The notes beneath the pieces were generated by a model that saw nothing but the letters and a program-made list of their open reading frames with translations, did not search any database and had not been told where the DNA came from. A program made the position numbers and the translations under genes. Below, piece after piece: positions 44,428 to 52,576 of a DNA stretch of 64,000 nucleotides. The DNA comes from Leadbetterella byssophila DSM 17132 (lineage in GTDB: Bacteria > Bacteroidota > Bacteroidia > Cytophagales > Spirosomataceae), in the NCBI RefSeq assembly GCF_000166395.1, contig NC_014655.1:1054001-1118000 (forward strand), read 5' to 3'. Numbering within the stretch: the first letter of the stretch is position 1; each line of letters starts with the position of its first letter.

Positions 44428-46329
44428 CTACACATCTAATGTTTTCTTTGAAATATCGTAATAGTTTCCTACACAATATGCTGTGTTATCTAATTCATCA
44501 GAAATCATTGAAGTTGTAAAAATAATTTGGTGCTCGACTGTTGCTTTTTCTGAAAGTTGGGTTATAAGATTTTGAAAGTTTTGTGTTCTTTCCTTTTCCA
44601 TTCCTTTGTCCTCCATATTATCACAAAGAATAAGTCTTGGGTATCTGAAAAAGTTAAGTTCAAGACTTGCAAAGAAGATTGCAAATAGAATGGCATTCTT
44701 AAAATATATTTTTGAACTCGCAGAAAAATTATTACTCTCATCTAAAGAGTATGTATCCTTGTAAAAATCAATTTCTACACGTTTGCCGTGTTTAAACTCT
44801 GCTTGTCGTTCAAGGTCATTCTTCAAAATATAAAGTGTAATTTCCTTTATTTTGGATAACGCTGTTTGTTGACGGTTTTGTTGTATTTGTTCTTTTTGCT
44901 TAATCTCTAATGAATGACTTTTAATCAAAGCTTGTAACTCTACTATTTCTCTTTTTAATGCTTCTAAAATTTCTACGCTTTTAATCTGTTGGGACAAATA
45001 TTCATTTTTCCGCTCTAAAGAACCTTTTTCTATGAGTAAATTATCTATTGTTTGGTCTCGGGTAGATTGATTATTTTCAACAACAATATCAAGTTCTCTT
45101 TGTAAAGCTCTTGCCGTTTCTAATTGTTTGGGAAGAGAAGTTGTTAATTCTAACAATTTTAATTTCTTATCGTGAAGCAAACTCTTCGATTCTTTTACCT
45201 GCAATTCCATTTCTTGAAGAAGCCTTTTGGCATTAGCTTTTTCTGCTTCCTCGACCAAAGGTTCTTTACATAAATGGCAATTTCCCTCTTGAACATCGGA
45301 TTTGAGTTCACTTAAACATTGGGGACAATGGGTTAATGGTAATTCTCCCAACACTTGTTTAGTTAAAAGAGAATTATTTAATTCTGTAATTCTTTTCTCC
45401 AAAGTAGAAACAAATAGAGTCGAATCTGCAATTTCTACTTCATATTGATTGATTAAAGACTTCGTATTGCGAACTTCATTTTTTATAGATGACAGGTCGC
45501 TTTGTAATTTTTCAACGCTTAACTCGGTTCTTTTTGTTGCTACTATTCTTATCTTTTGCCTAATATCAACAATACTTGCGTTTATGGCTTCGATTGCCTT
45601 TGTTGTTGTATTGATTTCTTTTACAATACTATCAACTGTTTTAAAGCCACCCGATTCTGAAAAAACTTTATTCAAACTATTAAATTCACGTTCCTTATCA
45701 TCTAAGTTTTTAGATGCCTGTTTTAGTTCTAATCTTAGATTATACAAGCTATCATCGTAAAATCCTAATAGTATTTCAGCTATTGCTTCTCTTGTTAGTG
45801 GCAAATCAAATCTTTCAAATCTAAATAGACTTTGGGTAGGTGTATCTTGGTCAATGTATAGTAACCTTAAAATTTGATGTATAGTAAGGTTACTGTCTGT
45901 AACATTTTTTACTTCGGGGAAATCTAAAGCATTAAATAAAACACTTGAGAAACTGATTTGATTAGATGTTTGTTTGTACGGATAAGTTTGCCAATTAAGT
46001 GAATCTTTTGTTGAACTTTCATAACTTCCCCAAAATATACTCATTGGCTGCAAGCCGCCTTGTACAACATTCCTTTTTAAGGTAATTGAAGCTCCATTTA
46101 TTTCAACTTCTGCGATTACATCTTTACACTTCAATGCTTCTGTTGTCCAATTAGAAAAATCACCTCCAAGAATGAAGTAAATAAAGTTGGCAATGGTAGA
46201 TTTACCCGAACTATTCTTTCCTCGAATGATATTAACCCCTTTATGAAATAGTTGGTCATACGCAATCTTATTTGAATGCGTTCTGATTATCAATCTGTTT
46301 AGGAATAGTGATGGGTTAACGTGGGTCAT
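44428..46329 (-). CDS. SMC/Rad50-like ABC ATPase of an ABC-3C-type conflict system
   Basis: This 633-residue protein has Walker A IIRGKNSSGKSTIANF near residue 38. Two coiled-coil arms flank a zinc hook, with CPQC and CHLC near residues 335-358. The C-terminal ABC half has LILCDNMEDKG (Walker B) near residue 563 and a TTSMISDEL switch. This is the Rad50-like layout. With the two small upstream genes it matches the ABC-three-component (ABC-3C) conflict systems, in which the ATPase senses DNA and a partner delivers toxicity. It overlaps the middle-component gene by 14 bases. Confidence 0.85.
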   Translation of the reverse strand: MTHVNPSLFLNRLIIRTHSNKIAYDQLFHKGVNIIRGKNSSGKSTIANFIYFILGGDFSNWTTEALKCKDVIAEVEINGASITLKRNVVQGGLQPMSIFWGSYESSTKDSLNWQTYPYKQTSNQISFSSVLFNALDFPEVKNVTDSNLTIHQILRLLYIDQDTPTQSLFRFERFDLPLTREAIAEILLGFYDDSLYNLRLELKQASKNLDDKEREFNSLNKVFSESGGFKTVDSIVKEINTTTKAIEAINASIVDIRQKIRIVATKRTELSVEKLQSDLSSIKNEVRNTKSLINQYEVEIADSTLFVSTLEKRITELNNSLLTKQVLGELPLTHCPQCLSELKSDVQEGNCHLCKEPLVEEAEKANAKRLLQEMELQVKESKSLLHDKKLKLLELTTSLPKQLETARALQRELDIVVENNQSTRDQTIDNLLIEKGSLERKNEYLSQQIKSVEILEALKREIVELQALIKSHSLEIKQKEQIQQNRQQTALSKIKEITLYILKNDLERQAEFKHGKRVEIDFYKDTYSLDESNNFSASSKIYFKNAILFAIFFASLELNFFRYPRLILCDNMEDKGMEKERTQNFQNLITQLSEKATVEHQIIFTTSMISDELDNTAYCVGNYYDISKKTLDV

Positions 46330-46822
46330 ACTTAAATTCTAATAAACCTGTTCTATACTTCAATCCTGTTTTACCATACAAAGGCAATTCATTAAAGCCA
46401 AGAACCAATTTCAATATATTTGATTTTTCAACTGTAAGCTCATTTAATTTACCTAATAAGTCTTGAGGAATTTCTTTTTCTGTTCTTTTAACCCAACCTT
46501 TAGAAAACTGCTTATTATCAATCAAACCATAAGATGCCAATGATTTTAAAGCTGTCATTTGAAAAGGTTGCATTCGTTCAAATATTCTTTTCGAATCAAT
46601 CAAATCTTCGTAAGGATTTTGTTTGTCTTTTTTGAAAATTTTCTTCAATTCTGAAAGTGATTGTGGAAAGGTAATATTTCGGGCTTCAGTTGGAAATGTT
46701 AAATAGAAATCCCAAATTCTTAACTTGTCCAATTCTACTTCGTCCTGCTTCATCAATGTCAATAATTGGAGCATACGAAATACCCCATTATAAATATCAA
46801 ATGCCGGATGATAAACTAACAT
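46316..46822 (-). CDS. ABC-3C system middle component (MC5-like)
   Basis: This 168-residue, mostly helical protein has the start MLVYHPAFDIYNGVFRMLQLL and the ERMQPFQMTALKSLASYG segment typical of ABC-3C middle components, probably type 5. These are small bridging proteins with winged-helix-like character between the ATPase and the effector. It lies one base from the upstream 190-residue gene and overlaps the ATPase gene, so all are co-translated. Type number is from memory of the family and may be off. Confidence 0.72.
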   Translation of the reverse strand: MLVYHPAFDIYNGVFRMLQLLTLMKQDEVELDKLRIWDFYLTFPTEARNITFPQSLSELKKIFKKDKQNPYEDLIDSKRIFERMQPFQMTALKSLASYGLIDNKQFSKGWVKRTEKEIPQDLLGKLNELTVEKSNILKLVLGFNELPLYGKTGLKYRTGLLEFKYDPR

Positions 46823-46823
46823 A

Positions 46824-47396
46824 CTAATTCCATTTTATGTGACAGTTACCTGTAAGAAAAAATATCATTCCCATAATATCTTCTTCATCGTATTTAAACA
46901 AGTTTATGCCGAGTTCTTGTTTTACAGGATTTATAATTCTTTCGGTAATTAATTTATCAATATTTTCTTGCGGAGCATTATTGCAAATCAATGTATATAC
47001 CTCCATCATAAATCCTCTTTTGACTTTAGCTAAGATAGCAATATTTATTTCCTGTCCGACAGTCGAATACTGCGAAGTTTTGATGAGCTTCTTATGAAAT
47101 TTCTCTTTTGCACTTTTGGCGTAGAAAATAATTTTTTCTCTGTTTCCCAATGTCAATTTTTCTTCCAACCCCAAAACATCACCGTCAATTTTTGCATTGT
47201 AATAATCTAACTCTTCACAAAACTCTTTCAACTCGGGATTGTTGTTTTTTTCCTCTTCAAATTTTTTATACAATTCTTCGAAATAACGAGAACTCTCATA
47301 CACATTATTGAATGTTTGAGAATAGTCGTTGTTTCCTACAACCTTACCACCAACATTGGTGTTTTCAAGCGAAACTTTGTTAATATCCATTCGCAT
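46824..47396 (-). CDS. ABC-3C system C-terminal-domain protein
   Basis: About 190 residues from ATG 47396, whose first base is the last base of the upstream stop (TGATG); a TTG one codon earlier is less likely. The N-terminus has the motif NTNVGGKVVGNN. The C-terminal 70 residues with LITERIINPVKQELG and GMIFFLTGNCHIKW match the ABC-3C C-terminal domain that docks to the ATPase. No separate nuclease or protease domain is present, so the toxic part may be the membrane protein encoded just upstream. Confidence 0.75.
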   Translation of the reverse strand: MRMDINKVSLENTNVGGKVVGNNDYSQTFNNVYESSRYFEELYKKFEEEKNNNPELKEFCEELDYYNAKIDGDVLGLEEKLTLGNREKIIFYAKSAKEKFHKKLIKTSQYSTVGQEINIAILAKVKRGFMMEVYTLICNNAPQENIDKLITERIINPVKQELGINLFKYDEEDIMGMIFFLTGNCHIKWN

Positions 47397-47575
47397 CAAT
47401 TTTTCTTATCTCTCCCTACAAAGTCTCCACCAATATTGGTATTTCCCTTTACGGAAACATTATTACTATCATTTACTTTTTTCTCTATTTTGTAAACTTT
47501 ACTTACTGCAAATAGGCTAACAATAAAGCCTACTATACCGCAAATACTTGCAATGATTGATAAATTTGATTCCAT
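47396..47575 (-). CDS. 59-residue membrane protein coupled to the ABC-3C system
   Basis: ATG 47575 to TGA 47396. Residues about 5-25 are a transmembrane helix (LSIIASICGIVGFIVSLFAV). The rest is KVYKIEKKVNDSNN followed by VSVKGNTNIGGDFVGRD. The NTNIGGDFVGRD end is closely similar to NTNVGGKVVGNN at the N-terminus of the next gene's product, and the two genes overlap as TGATG. It is short enough to be missed in automatic calling. It could be the membrane-acting effector; that is inference. Confidence 0.72.
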   Translation of the reverse strand: MESNLSIIASICGIVGFIVSLFAVSKVYKIEKKVNDSNNVSVKGNTNIGGDFVGRDKKN

Positions 47576-47585
47576 ATATTTTCAA

Positions 47586-47822
47586 TTATTTGTCAAATTC
47601 TTTTTTTAAGATTTTAGCGATTTCCTCTGTTTCTCTATAATTTCTCCCTGTTGTTTGTACTTTCATCCCATATCCTGCATCTTCCCAATAGAGTACAACA
47701 TCAATAGTTCCATCAGAATATTTTTCTTTGATTAAATTCACTGAAGTAGGACTAAAATCTATATTGTTTATTACTTCTAAAACATATTTACTACGAAACA
47801 ACTTTTTAGCAAAAGCTTCCAA
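47586..47822 (-). CDS. Small protein of the DUF262/ATPase group, unknown
   Basis: 78 residues from TTG 47822: MEAFAKKLFRSKYVLEVINNI, SVNLIKEKYSDGTIDVVLYWED and GRNYRETEEIAKILKKEF. No ATG is available. In-frame residues upstream (KLSGDHHGNNK) also look coding, so the true start may lie in or near the preceding gene's end. It fits between the 195-residue gene and the ABC-3C set. No family is recognised. Confidence 0.5.
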   Translation of the reverse strand: MEAFAKKLFRSKYVLEVINNIDFSPTSVNLIKEKYSDGTIDVVLYWEDAGYGMKVQTTGRNYRETEEIAKILKKEFDK

Positions 47823-47854
47823 TTTATTGTTACCGTGGTGGTCTCCACTTAATT

Positions 47855-48442
47855 TTATTTTTTGTTTTCAGGCTCAATATCAGTTTCTACAAGTTCAAGT
47901 TTGCCATAGTACAATAATTTTTCAGATAAATCTACATTTAGTTCTTGTTCTGATTTACAAACATTATGCACTTCAACATCTTTTGTATTAAATTCATCAT
48001 CAACTATTTCTTTGAAAGAAAGAATATGAGGTTGCCAACAATTATGACTATTCAAACTAATTGCTATTCTTTCTTTTGCGTGGCAAATTCCTAAACCAAT
48101 GCAGTATTCTTGTTCTATAGGGATTTCTGCATTTTCATAGTAATACTTGTTCGTTTTGTCTTCTTCAGCATCTTCTAAAATATCCTCGCTGAATGGTGTT
48201 CGGATAAACGCCATAATCTTATTTCTTTCAGATGAATTTGTTAAAGACGAAACCCATTGAATAAAGGTTGATGCTTCTGAAACATTATGATTAAATGTAG
48301 CTCTTGGGAATAGCAAATTTGAGATACCGAAAGTTTCCTTTAATTTTCCATATGTGCTAAGCATCTCAATAAACTTATTCTTAAACAACGCTTCGTTGTC
48401 AATGTATGGTTTAAAAGACAATTCATTAAAAATCAACTCCAT
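47855..48442 (-). CDS. Unknown protein of the DUF262/DUF3696 group
   Basis: 195 residues, soluble: MELIFNELSFKPYIDNEALF, IMAFIRTPFSEDILE, EYCIGLGICHAKERIAISL and HNCWQPHILSF. The order of a short helical start followed by a beta-rich core with C, H and W residues suggests an enzyme-like or sensor domain, but I cannot name one. It begins one base after the DUF3696 ATPase stop, which implies tight coupling to that ATPase. Confidence 0.6.
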   Translation of the reverse strand: MELIFNELSFKPYIDNEALFKNKFIEMLSTYGKLKETFGISNLLFPRATFNHNVSEASTFIQWVSSLTNSSERNKIMAFIRTPFSEDILEDAEEDKTNKYYYENAEIPIEQEYCIGLGICHAKERIAISLNSHNCWQPHILSFKEIVDDEFNTKDVEVHNVCKSEQELNVDLSEKLLYYGKLELVETDIEPENKK

Positions 48443-48443
48443 T

Positions 48444-49592
48444 CTATAACAATTTTAAAAGTTGATTACTCCATTCTTCCAACAAGTTTTTCGGATACTC
48501 GCTTAATTCCCCTTTATTATCTATTTCAATATTGGTAATTTCTGAATATTGCTCATTATCCGTTACTACTTTCTCGAAATAGAAAAGAATAGTTCTGTCT
48601 TTCATTACAGGATTTTCTTTTACTCCAACCCTAATTCCATTTATGATATGGTCGCTATGTGTTTCAATAATTATTTGCACATCATTTTGGGCAACTAAGG
48701 AAATTAATTTACCTAATTCTGCCTGTCCTCTTGGGTGAATATGGCTTTCGGGATTTTCAATAATCACCAAATCACCTTGTTTGGCTTTAAGCAAAGCTGT
48801 AACAACGTGTAAGGCATAAGAAATCCCAAAACCAACATTTTCGGGTTTGAAACGATTGGTATTTCCGAAGTTTGGTTGCTTAAATACATACTCCAACAAA
48901 ATAAGGTCGGAAGTAACTTTTGTAGTCCTTACATTAACACCTGGTGAAATTTCTCCCAACCAAAGATTTATCTGATTTATTAAGGTTTTATTTATAGTCT
49001 CTGTTTTTGTAAGTTCATCATAAGTTTTGGAATCTTTATGTAATACATTTTCAAAAACCACATCTTCGTTACTTCTTAATTCAATGTAATGTGCCGTATA
49101 TTGCCCATATTTACCTATATCATTTGCTTCAACAACACTTGTATGGCTCCCCATATTGGTTGCTTTTGGCTCTATCCTTTGAGCATTCAAATACTGAAAC
49201 TTATTAGTAAATAATGCTTCCTTTTGATTTTGTGCAATATAATTGGATGAAGTATTTTTTTGTCTGAACACATCAGCATCAATCTCATAATCAAACTCCA
49301 TAAGGTAAGGTTCTGTTCCTTTGAATTGAAGTGCAAAACTCAAATTTTCATTTTCTTTGCTGTATTGATAACGGGCATCTTTGGTTGTACCCATATTCAC
49401 TAAACCACTATCTCCTCCATTCAATTTTAAAATACCGCTACTTAGCCTTTCAGATTGACGAAGCAACAATAATGATTGTATAAAAGAAGACTTCCCTTGT
49501 CCATTCATACCCAAAACGACATTCAGGTTACGAAGCGGAAAATACTTTGACTTTATGGATTTAAAATTTTTTATTTCGACTGACTGTATCAT
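48444..49592 (-). CDS. AAA ATPase, DUF3696 type (OLD/RecF-like)
   Basis: This is a 382-residue ABC-type ATPase without coiled coil. Walker A is GMNGQGKSSFIQSLLLLRQ at residue 28. The Walker B/D-loop region is VIIENPESHIHPRGQ near 277, and ETHSDHIINGIR near 307 is the H-loop switch; this is the DUF3696/AAA_15 pattern. It has no TOPRIM domain, unlike OLD. The DUF262 gene precedes it by six bases, and an unknown 195-residue gene follows after one base. This layout is typical of phage-defence operons. Confidence 0.8.
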   Translation of the reverse strand: MIQSVEIKNFKSIKSKYFPLRNLNVVLGMNGQGKSSFIQSLLLLRQSERLSSGILKLNGGDSGLVNMGTTKDARYQYSKENENLSFALQFKGTEPYLMEFDYEIDADVFRQKNTSSNYIAQNQKEALFTNKFQYLNAQRIEPKATNMGSHTSVVEANDIGKYGQYTAHYIELRSNEDVVFENVLHKDSKTYDELTKTETINKTLINQINLWLGEISPGVNVRTTKVTSDLILLEYVFKQPNFGNTNRFKPENVGFGISYALHVVTALLKAKQGDLVIIENPESHIHPRGQAELGKLISLVAQNDVQIIIETHSDHIINGIRVGVKENPVMKDRTILFYFEKVVTDNEQYSEITNIEIDNKGELSEYPKNLLEEWSNQLLKLL

Positions 49593-49598
49593 CTTGAT

Positions 49599-50765
49599 TT
49601 AAGATTCTATTGTTTGATGAATTAATTTCTTTATCTCATTATGACGGTGATATACTCTGTTTTTATCACCTGTTGAACTCGTAACAGAAGTAAAAAAATA
49701 AGCATCATTATTTAGCAAATCATAAAGCCCTTTTTTAAACACTTTCCCTTTTGACACAAGGGCATCTCTTTCTGACTGACTTAATACTGCTAATTGTGTA
49801 GCCAAAGCATCAAATAAAGCCTTATTTATTGGTGGAAGCCTTTTAGATTCATTATGTATTTTTCTAAACGCCTCTTCCTTAAATATTTTCTTTGCAACAA
49901 TCATCGCTTCGCTGTAATTGTGAATTATTTTGTCTAATTCACTTTGCGACATATTGTAAATATTAGCCATTGCCTTACTCATAAACGTATCTAAGTCCGG
50001 GCTATAATTTTCATAGCCGAACAAATAAAAAGCAAGAAAACGGTTGGCAAAGTCTCTGTCCAACATACGATGAGTTTTTATTCTACCCTCTGTTGCTTTT
50101 AGAAATGCCTCATTTTTACCAAGGTCTGCAATGAATTGGGCAGGTTTCCCTTGAAATAAGGCGTGTCTAATTTCTTGCGGTTCTAAGACTAAGCCACCTG
50201 TGTTGATGCGTTTGAAGATGTTGAACTTAACGTCCGTAGGCGTACCGGGCATTATTTTATAAATAACAACCTGTGCTTCTTCAATAATTCGTTTTAAATC
50301 CCCACTAAGGTCTTTCCATCCCTTACCATTTAATTGAGTAAGAAATTCAAGATTTGTAAGTTTCAAATCTTTTGTAACACAAAAATTTCGGATACTACTT
50401 AAACGCTGTAAACCATCTACAACAAGCCAATTATTGTCATCGGAAGCATCAAAAAAGAATGCTGGCAAAGGGAAACGAATTAAAATAGATTCTATTAAAC
50501 GGCTTTGTTTTGTTTTATCCCACAAATCATCTTGTCTTTGAAAATATGTAGTAGTGTCCATCTGTATTTCATTCCGCTCAATACGTTTAATTAGAGTATC
50601 TAAAGATGGTGTTTTCGTTTCAATATTGATTTTAGTAGGGTCAAAAGGTTTTTCCATAAGAGCCTCATCAGCATCTACTTGTTCCTGCTCTACTTCCTCA
50701 TTAAAAGAATCTTCTAACACAATTGCTTCCTCTATATTTTTATCTGATTTCATACCTTTCAGCAT
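49599..50765 (-). CDS. DUF262 (GmrSD N-terminal/ParB-like) protein
   Basis: 388 residues. The N-terminus is acidic (EVEQEQVDADEAL). The DUF262 domain shows DTLIKRIERNEIQM, TYFQRQDDLWDKTKQSRLIES and VVDGLQRLSSI near residue 117, and FKRINTGG near 185. The DGLQRLSSI/RINTGG motifs are the ParB-like nucleotide-binding core of GmrSD-type restriction proteins. No DUF1524 nuclease domain follows. With the downstream DUF3696 ATPase it probably forms a restriction-like defence module. ATG 50753 is an alternative start. Confidence 0.8.
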   Translation of the reverse strand: MLKGMKSDKNIEEAIVLEDSFNEEVEQEQVDADEALMEKPFDPTKINIETKTPSLDTLIKRIERNEIQMDTTTYFQRQDDLWDKTKQSRLIESILIRFPLPAFFFDASDDNNWLVVDGLQRLSSIRNFCVTKDLKLTNLEFLTQLNGKGWKDLSGDLKRIIEEAQVVIYKIMPGTPTDVKFNIFKRINTGGLVLEPQEIRHALFQGKPAQFIADLGKNEAFLKATEGRIKTHRMLDRDFANRFLAFYLFGYENYSPDLDTFMSKAMANIYNMSQSELDKIIHNYSEAMIVAKKIFKEEAFRKIHNESKRLPPINKALFDALATQLAVLSQSERDALVSKGKVFKKGLYDLLNNDAYFFTSVTSSTGDKNRVYHRHNEIKKLIHQTIES

Positions 50766-50780
50766 TTCTTTTTACTTACG

Positions 50781-51080
50781 TTATTTCAATTTATTAACTA
50801 CACTTGTCAGTTCCTTTATCGCTTCCTTAGCCAAGGGTTCTCCCTCAATAACATTATACATTTGGTCTGCTAACCATATTTTTAAAAGGTCGTTAATGTC
50901 AACCTTGAAAATTTGAGCAAACATTTCTATATACTCTTTTTTCGATTGTCGTTCCCCTCTCTCTATTTTACTTAGTTGTGGCGTATCAATATTGAGCAAT
51001 GGTGCAACTTCCCTCAACAACAAACCATTACTCTCTCTTAAACTTCTTATTTTCTCACCAAATTGATTAGACATAACCAT
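50781..51080 (-). CDS. XRE-family transcription regulator
   Basis: At 99 residues it has the HTH domain in residues 7-60 (KIRSLRESNGLLLREVAPLLNIDTPQLSKIERGERQ). The C-terminus is helical. It is the first gene of a nine-gene minus-strand run extending to 44428, and is 15 bases from the DUF262 gene. The context suggests it controls expression of the defence genes, as C-proteins do for restriction systems. An IS3 element ends 71 bases upstream, so its native promoter may be truncated. Confidence 0.85.
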   Translation of the reverse strand: MVMSNQFGEKIRSLRESNGLLLREVAPLLNIDTPQLSKIERGERQSKKEYIEMFAQIFKVDINDLLKIWLADQMYNVIEGEPLAKEAIKELTSVVNKLK

Positions 51081-51150
51081 TTATCATTTTACGACTTGTC
51101 AAATAAAGGCAAATTTAAGCAAAATAATGCAACATTTAGTGGATATTAAG

Positions 51151-51170
51151 TGGACCCCACATTTAGGACA
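51151..51170 (+). repeat. IS3 left terminal inverted repeat
   Basis: 20 bases matching the reverse complement of 52410-52429 at 18 positions (mismatches at positions 10 and 12). Confidence 0.88.
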
Positions 51171-51245
51171 ATTATTACTATTGTTAACATAGGGGGGTGC
51201 AGGGGGGAGTTGATAACTTATCCTGCTTGTGGATAACCCGATTTT

Positions 51246-52094
51246 CTATGCTACTAAGTTAAATCTTTCTGCTGGAATTTCCATGTCAATACCCTGATGG
51301 TTTCGCTCATGGTTGTAAAATTTAAACCACTGGGTTAATCCTTTGAACAACGCCACTCCATCGATTTCAGGATTAAGATAAACATATTCCCATTTAACAC
51401 TTCGCCAAAGCCTCTCTATAAAGATATTGTCTACGGCTCTACCTTTTCCATCCATAGAAATGGCTACCCCTTTTTCCTTCAGTAAGTCCAGGTAAACTTC
51501 TGAGGTAAACTGACTTCCCTGATCACTATTTATTATCTGTGGCACTCCATGTTTGTCAAATGCCTCTGACAAACAATTGCCTACCCATTGTGCATCCATA
51601 GTGTTGCCGATTGACCAATTGACCACATATCTGCTATATAAGTCTATTATTGCCACCAGATACATAAATCCGGTTTTCATGGGGACAGAGGTGATATCCA
51701 CAGCCCACGCCTGATTAATCTTTTCTATTTTTAAATTCTTTAGCAAGTAGGGATACTTATATTTCGCTGGGTCTGCTTTACTGGTATTGGGTTTAGGATA
51801 AAAGGTTTCCAATCTCATAAGTCTTCTTAATCTCTGCACCCGTTTACGGTTCACCTGAAAGCCCAACTTTGTTAGTTGATCTACCACCCTCCGACTACCC
51901 ATAAAAGGGTATTTGAGGTAAATCTTATCAATTTCAAGCATAAGCTGTAAATCTTCTTCACGCTCTGCTACGGGCCGGTAATATAGACCACTGCGATGAA
52001 TCCCCAATAGACTGCATTGCTTAGAAATACCCAGCAGTTTATTCGTCCCTTCGATCATTTCACGCCTTTGTTTGAGGCCTGTATTTGATGCCAC
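51246..52094 (-). CDS. IS3 family transposase OrfB (DDE)
   Basis: 282 residues from GTG 52094. The rve/DDE integrase core has AWAVDITSVPMKTGFMYLVAIIDL (first Asp), IINSDQGSQFTS (second Asp) and DNIFIERLWRSVKWEYVY (Glu), preceded by a HTH_21 region with GSRRVVDQL. It overlaps orfA by 40 bases in another frame and is normally made as a frameshifted OrfAB fusion at the A-run 52095-52102. Nothing disabling is visible. Confidence 0.92.
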   Translation of the reverse strand: MASNTGLKQRREMIEGTNKLLGISKQCSLLGIHRSGLYYRPVAEREEDLQLMLEIDKIYLKYPFMGSRRVVDQLTKLGFQVNRKRVQRLRRLMRLETFYPKPNTSKADPAKYKYPYLLKNLKIEKINQAWAVDITSVPMKTGFMYLVAIIDLYSRYVVNWSIGNTMDAQWVGNCLSEAFDKHGVPQIINSDQGSQFTSEVYLDLLKEKGVAISMDGKGRAVDNIFIERLWRSVKWEYVYLNPEIDGVALFKGLTQWFKFYNHERNHQGIDMEIPAERFNLVA

Positions 52095-52366
52095 TTTTTT
52101 TTAAGAAATTCAATTTCTACTTTTTGCTGGCCGATTTGAGCATAAAGAAATTCCTTCTCCTGTTCTTCAACACTTGATTTTCCAACAGACTTCAACTCGA
52201 AAATTTGAGCACTTTTCTCCATGAATTCCTTCTTCCAATTAGTGATCTGCTGAGGATGAACCTCAAATAATGACGCAAGCTCCGACAAAGTTTGTCGCTC
52301 CTTTAAGGCTTCCAAGACCACCTTGCTCTTGAATTCCGAACTGAATTTTCTACGTGTATTTCCCAT
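52055..52366 (-). CDS. IS3 family transposase OrfA
   Basis: 103 residues. An HTH_Tnp_1 domain (RRKFSSEFKSKVVLEALKERQTLSELA, EVHPQQITNWKKEF) binds the IS ends, and a leucine-zipper helix follows (EKEFLYAQIGQQKVEIEFLKKKW). The frame runs through AAAAAAAAG (52102-52094), where a -1 slip enters orfB. Without the slip it ends at 52055 and acts as a regulator. Confidence 0.9.
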   Translation of the reverse strand: MGNTRRKFSSEFKSKVVLEALKERQTLSELASLFEVHPQQITNWKKEFMEKSAQIFELKSVGKSSVEEQEKEFLYAQIGQQKVEIEFLKKKWHQIQASNKGVK

Positions 52367-52479
52367 AATATGACAAGTTATTAAAATTGATCTTTCAAAC
52401 TTAATTCCTTGTCCTAATTCTGGGGTCCATTATCAAACCGCAGGTTTCCGTTTGCACTTGTTAGGTTGGTTTTGGCTTG

Positions 52480-52500
52480 TTTTTTAGCGAAGCTAAAAAA
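52480..52500. terminator. Weak symmetrical hairpin, possible terminator
   Basis: TTTTTTAGC-GAA-GCTAAAAAA is a perfect 9-bp stem that supplies a T-run on either strand. It lies 77 bases past the VapE-like gene's stop on the minus strand. Confidence 0.5.
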
Positions 52501-52576
52501 TGAAAAATCTTTTTGTTCAAAAAAGGTTATCCTACTTATCCACTCCAATTGAAGTAAACAAATGCAATCTGTATCG

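Larger units (their letters stand above)
51151..52429 (-). mobile_element. IS3-family insertion sequence (IS150-like)
   Basis: A 1279-bp element is bounded by 20-bp inverted repeats: TGGACCCCACATTTAGGACA at 51151-51170, and the reverse complement TGGACCCCAGAATTAGGACA at 52410-52429 (18/20). It carries intact orfA and orfB with a programmed -1 frameshift region. The three bases outside the ends (AAG and TTA) do not form a target duplication. Both orfs are open, so it may be active. Confidence 0.9.

Noticed and set aside
43251-44519. Several frames of 60-114 codons on both strands
   Set aside because: They overlap each other, have G-run or poly-K/poly-H composition and no family or start context; the region is better read as structured non-coding DNA.
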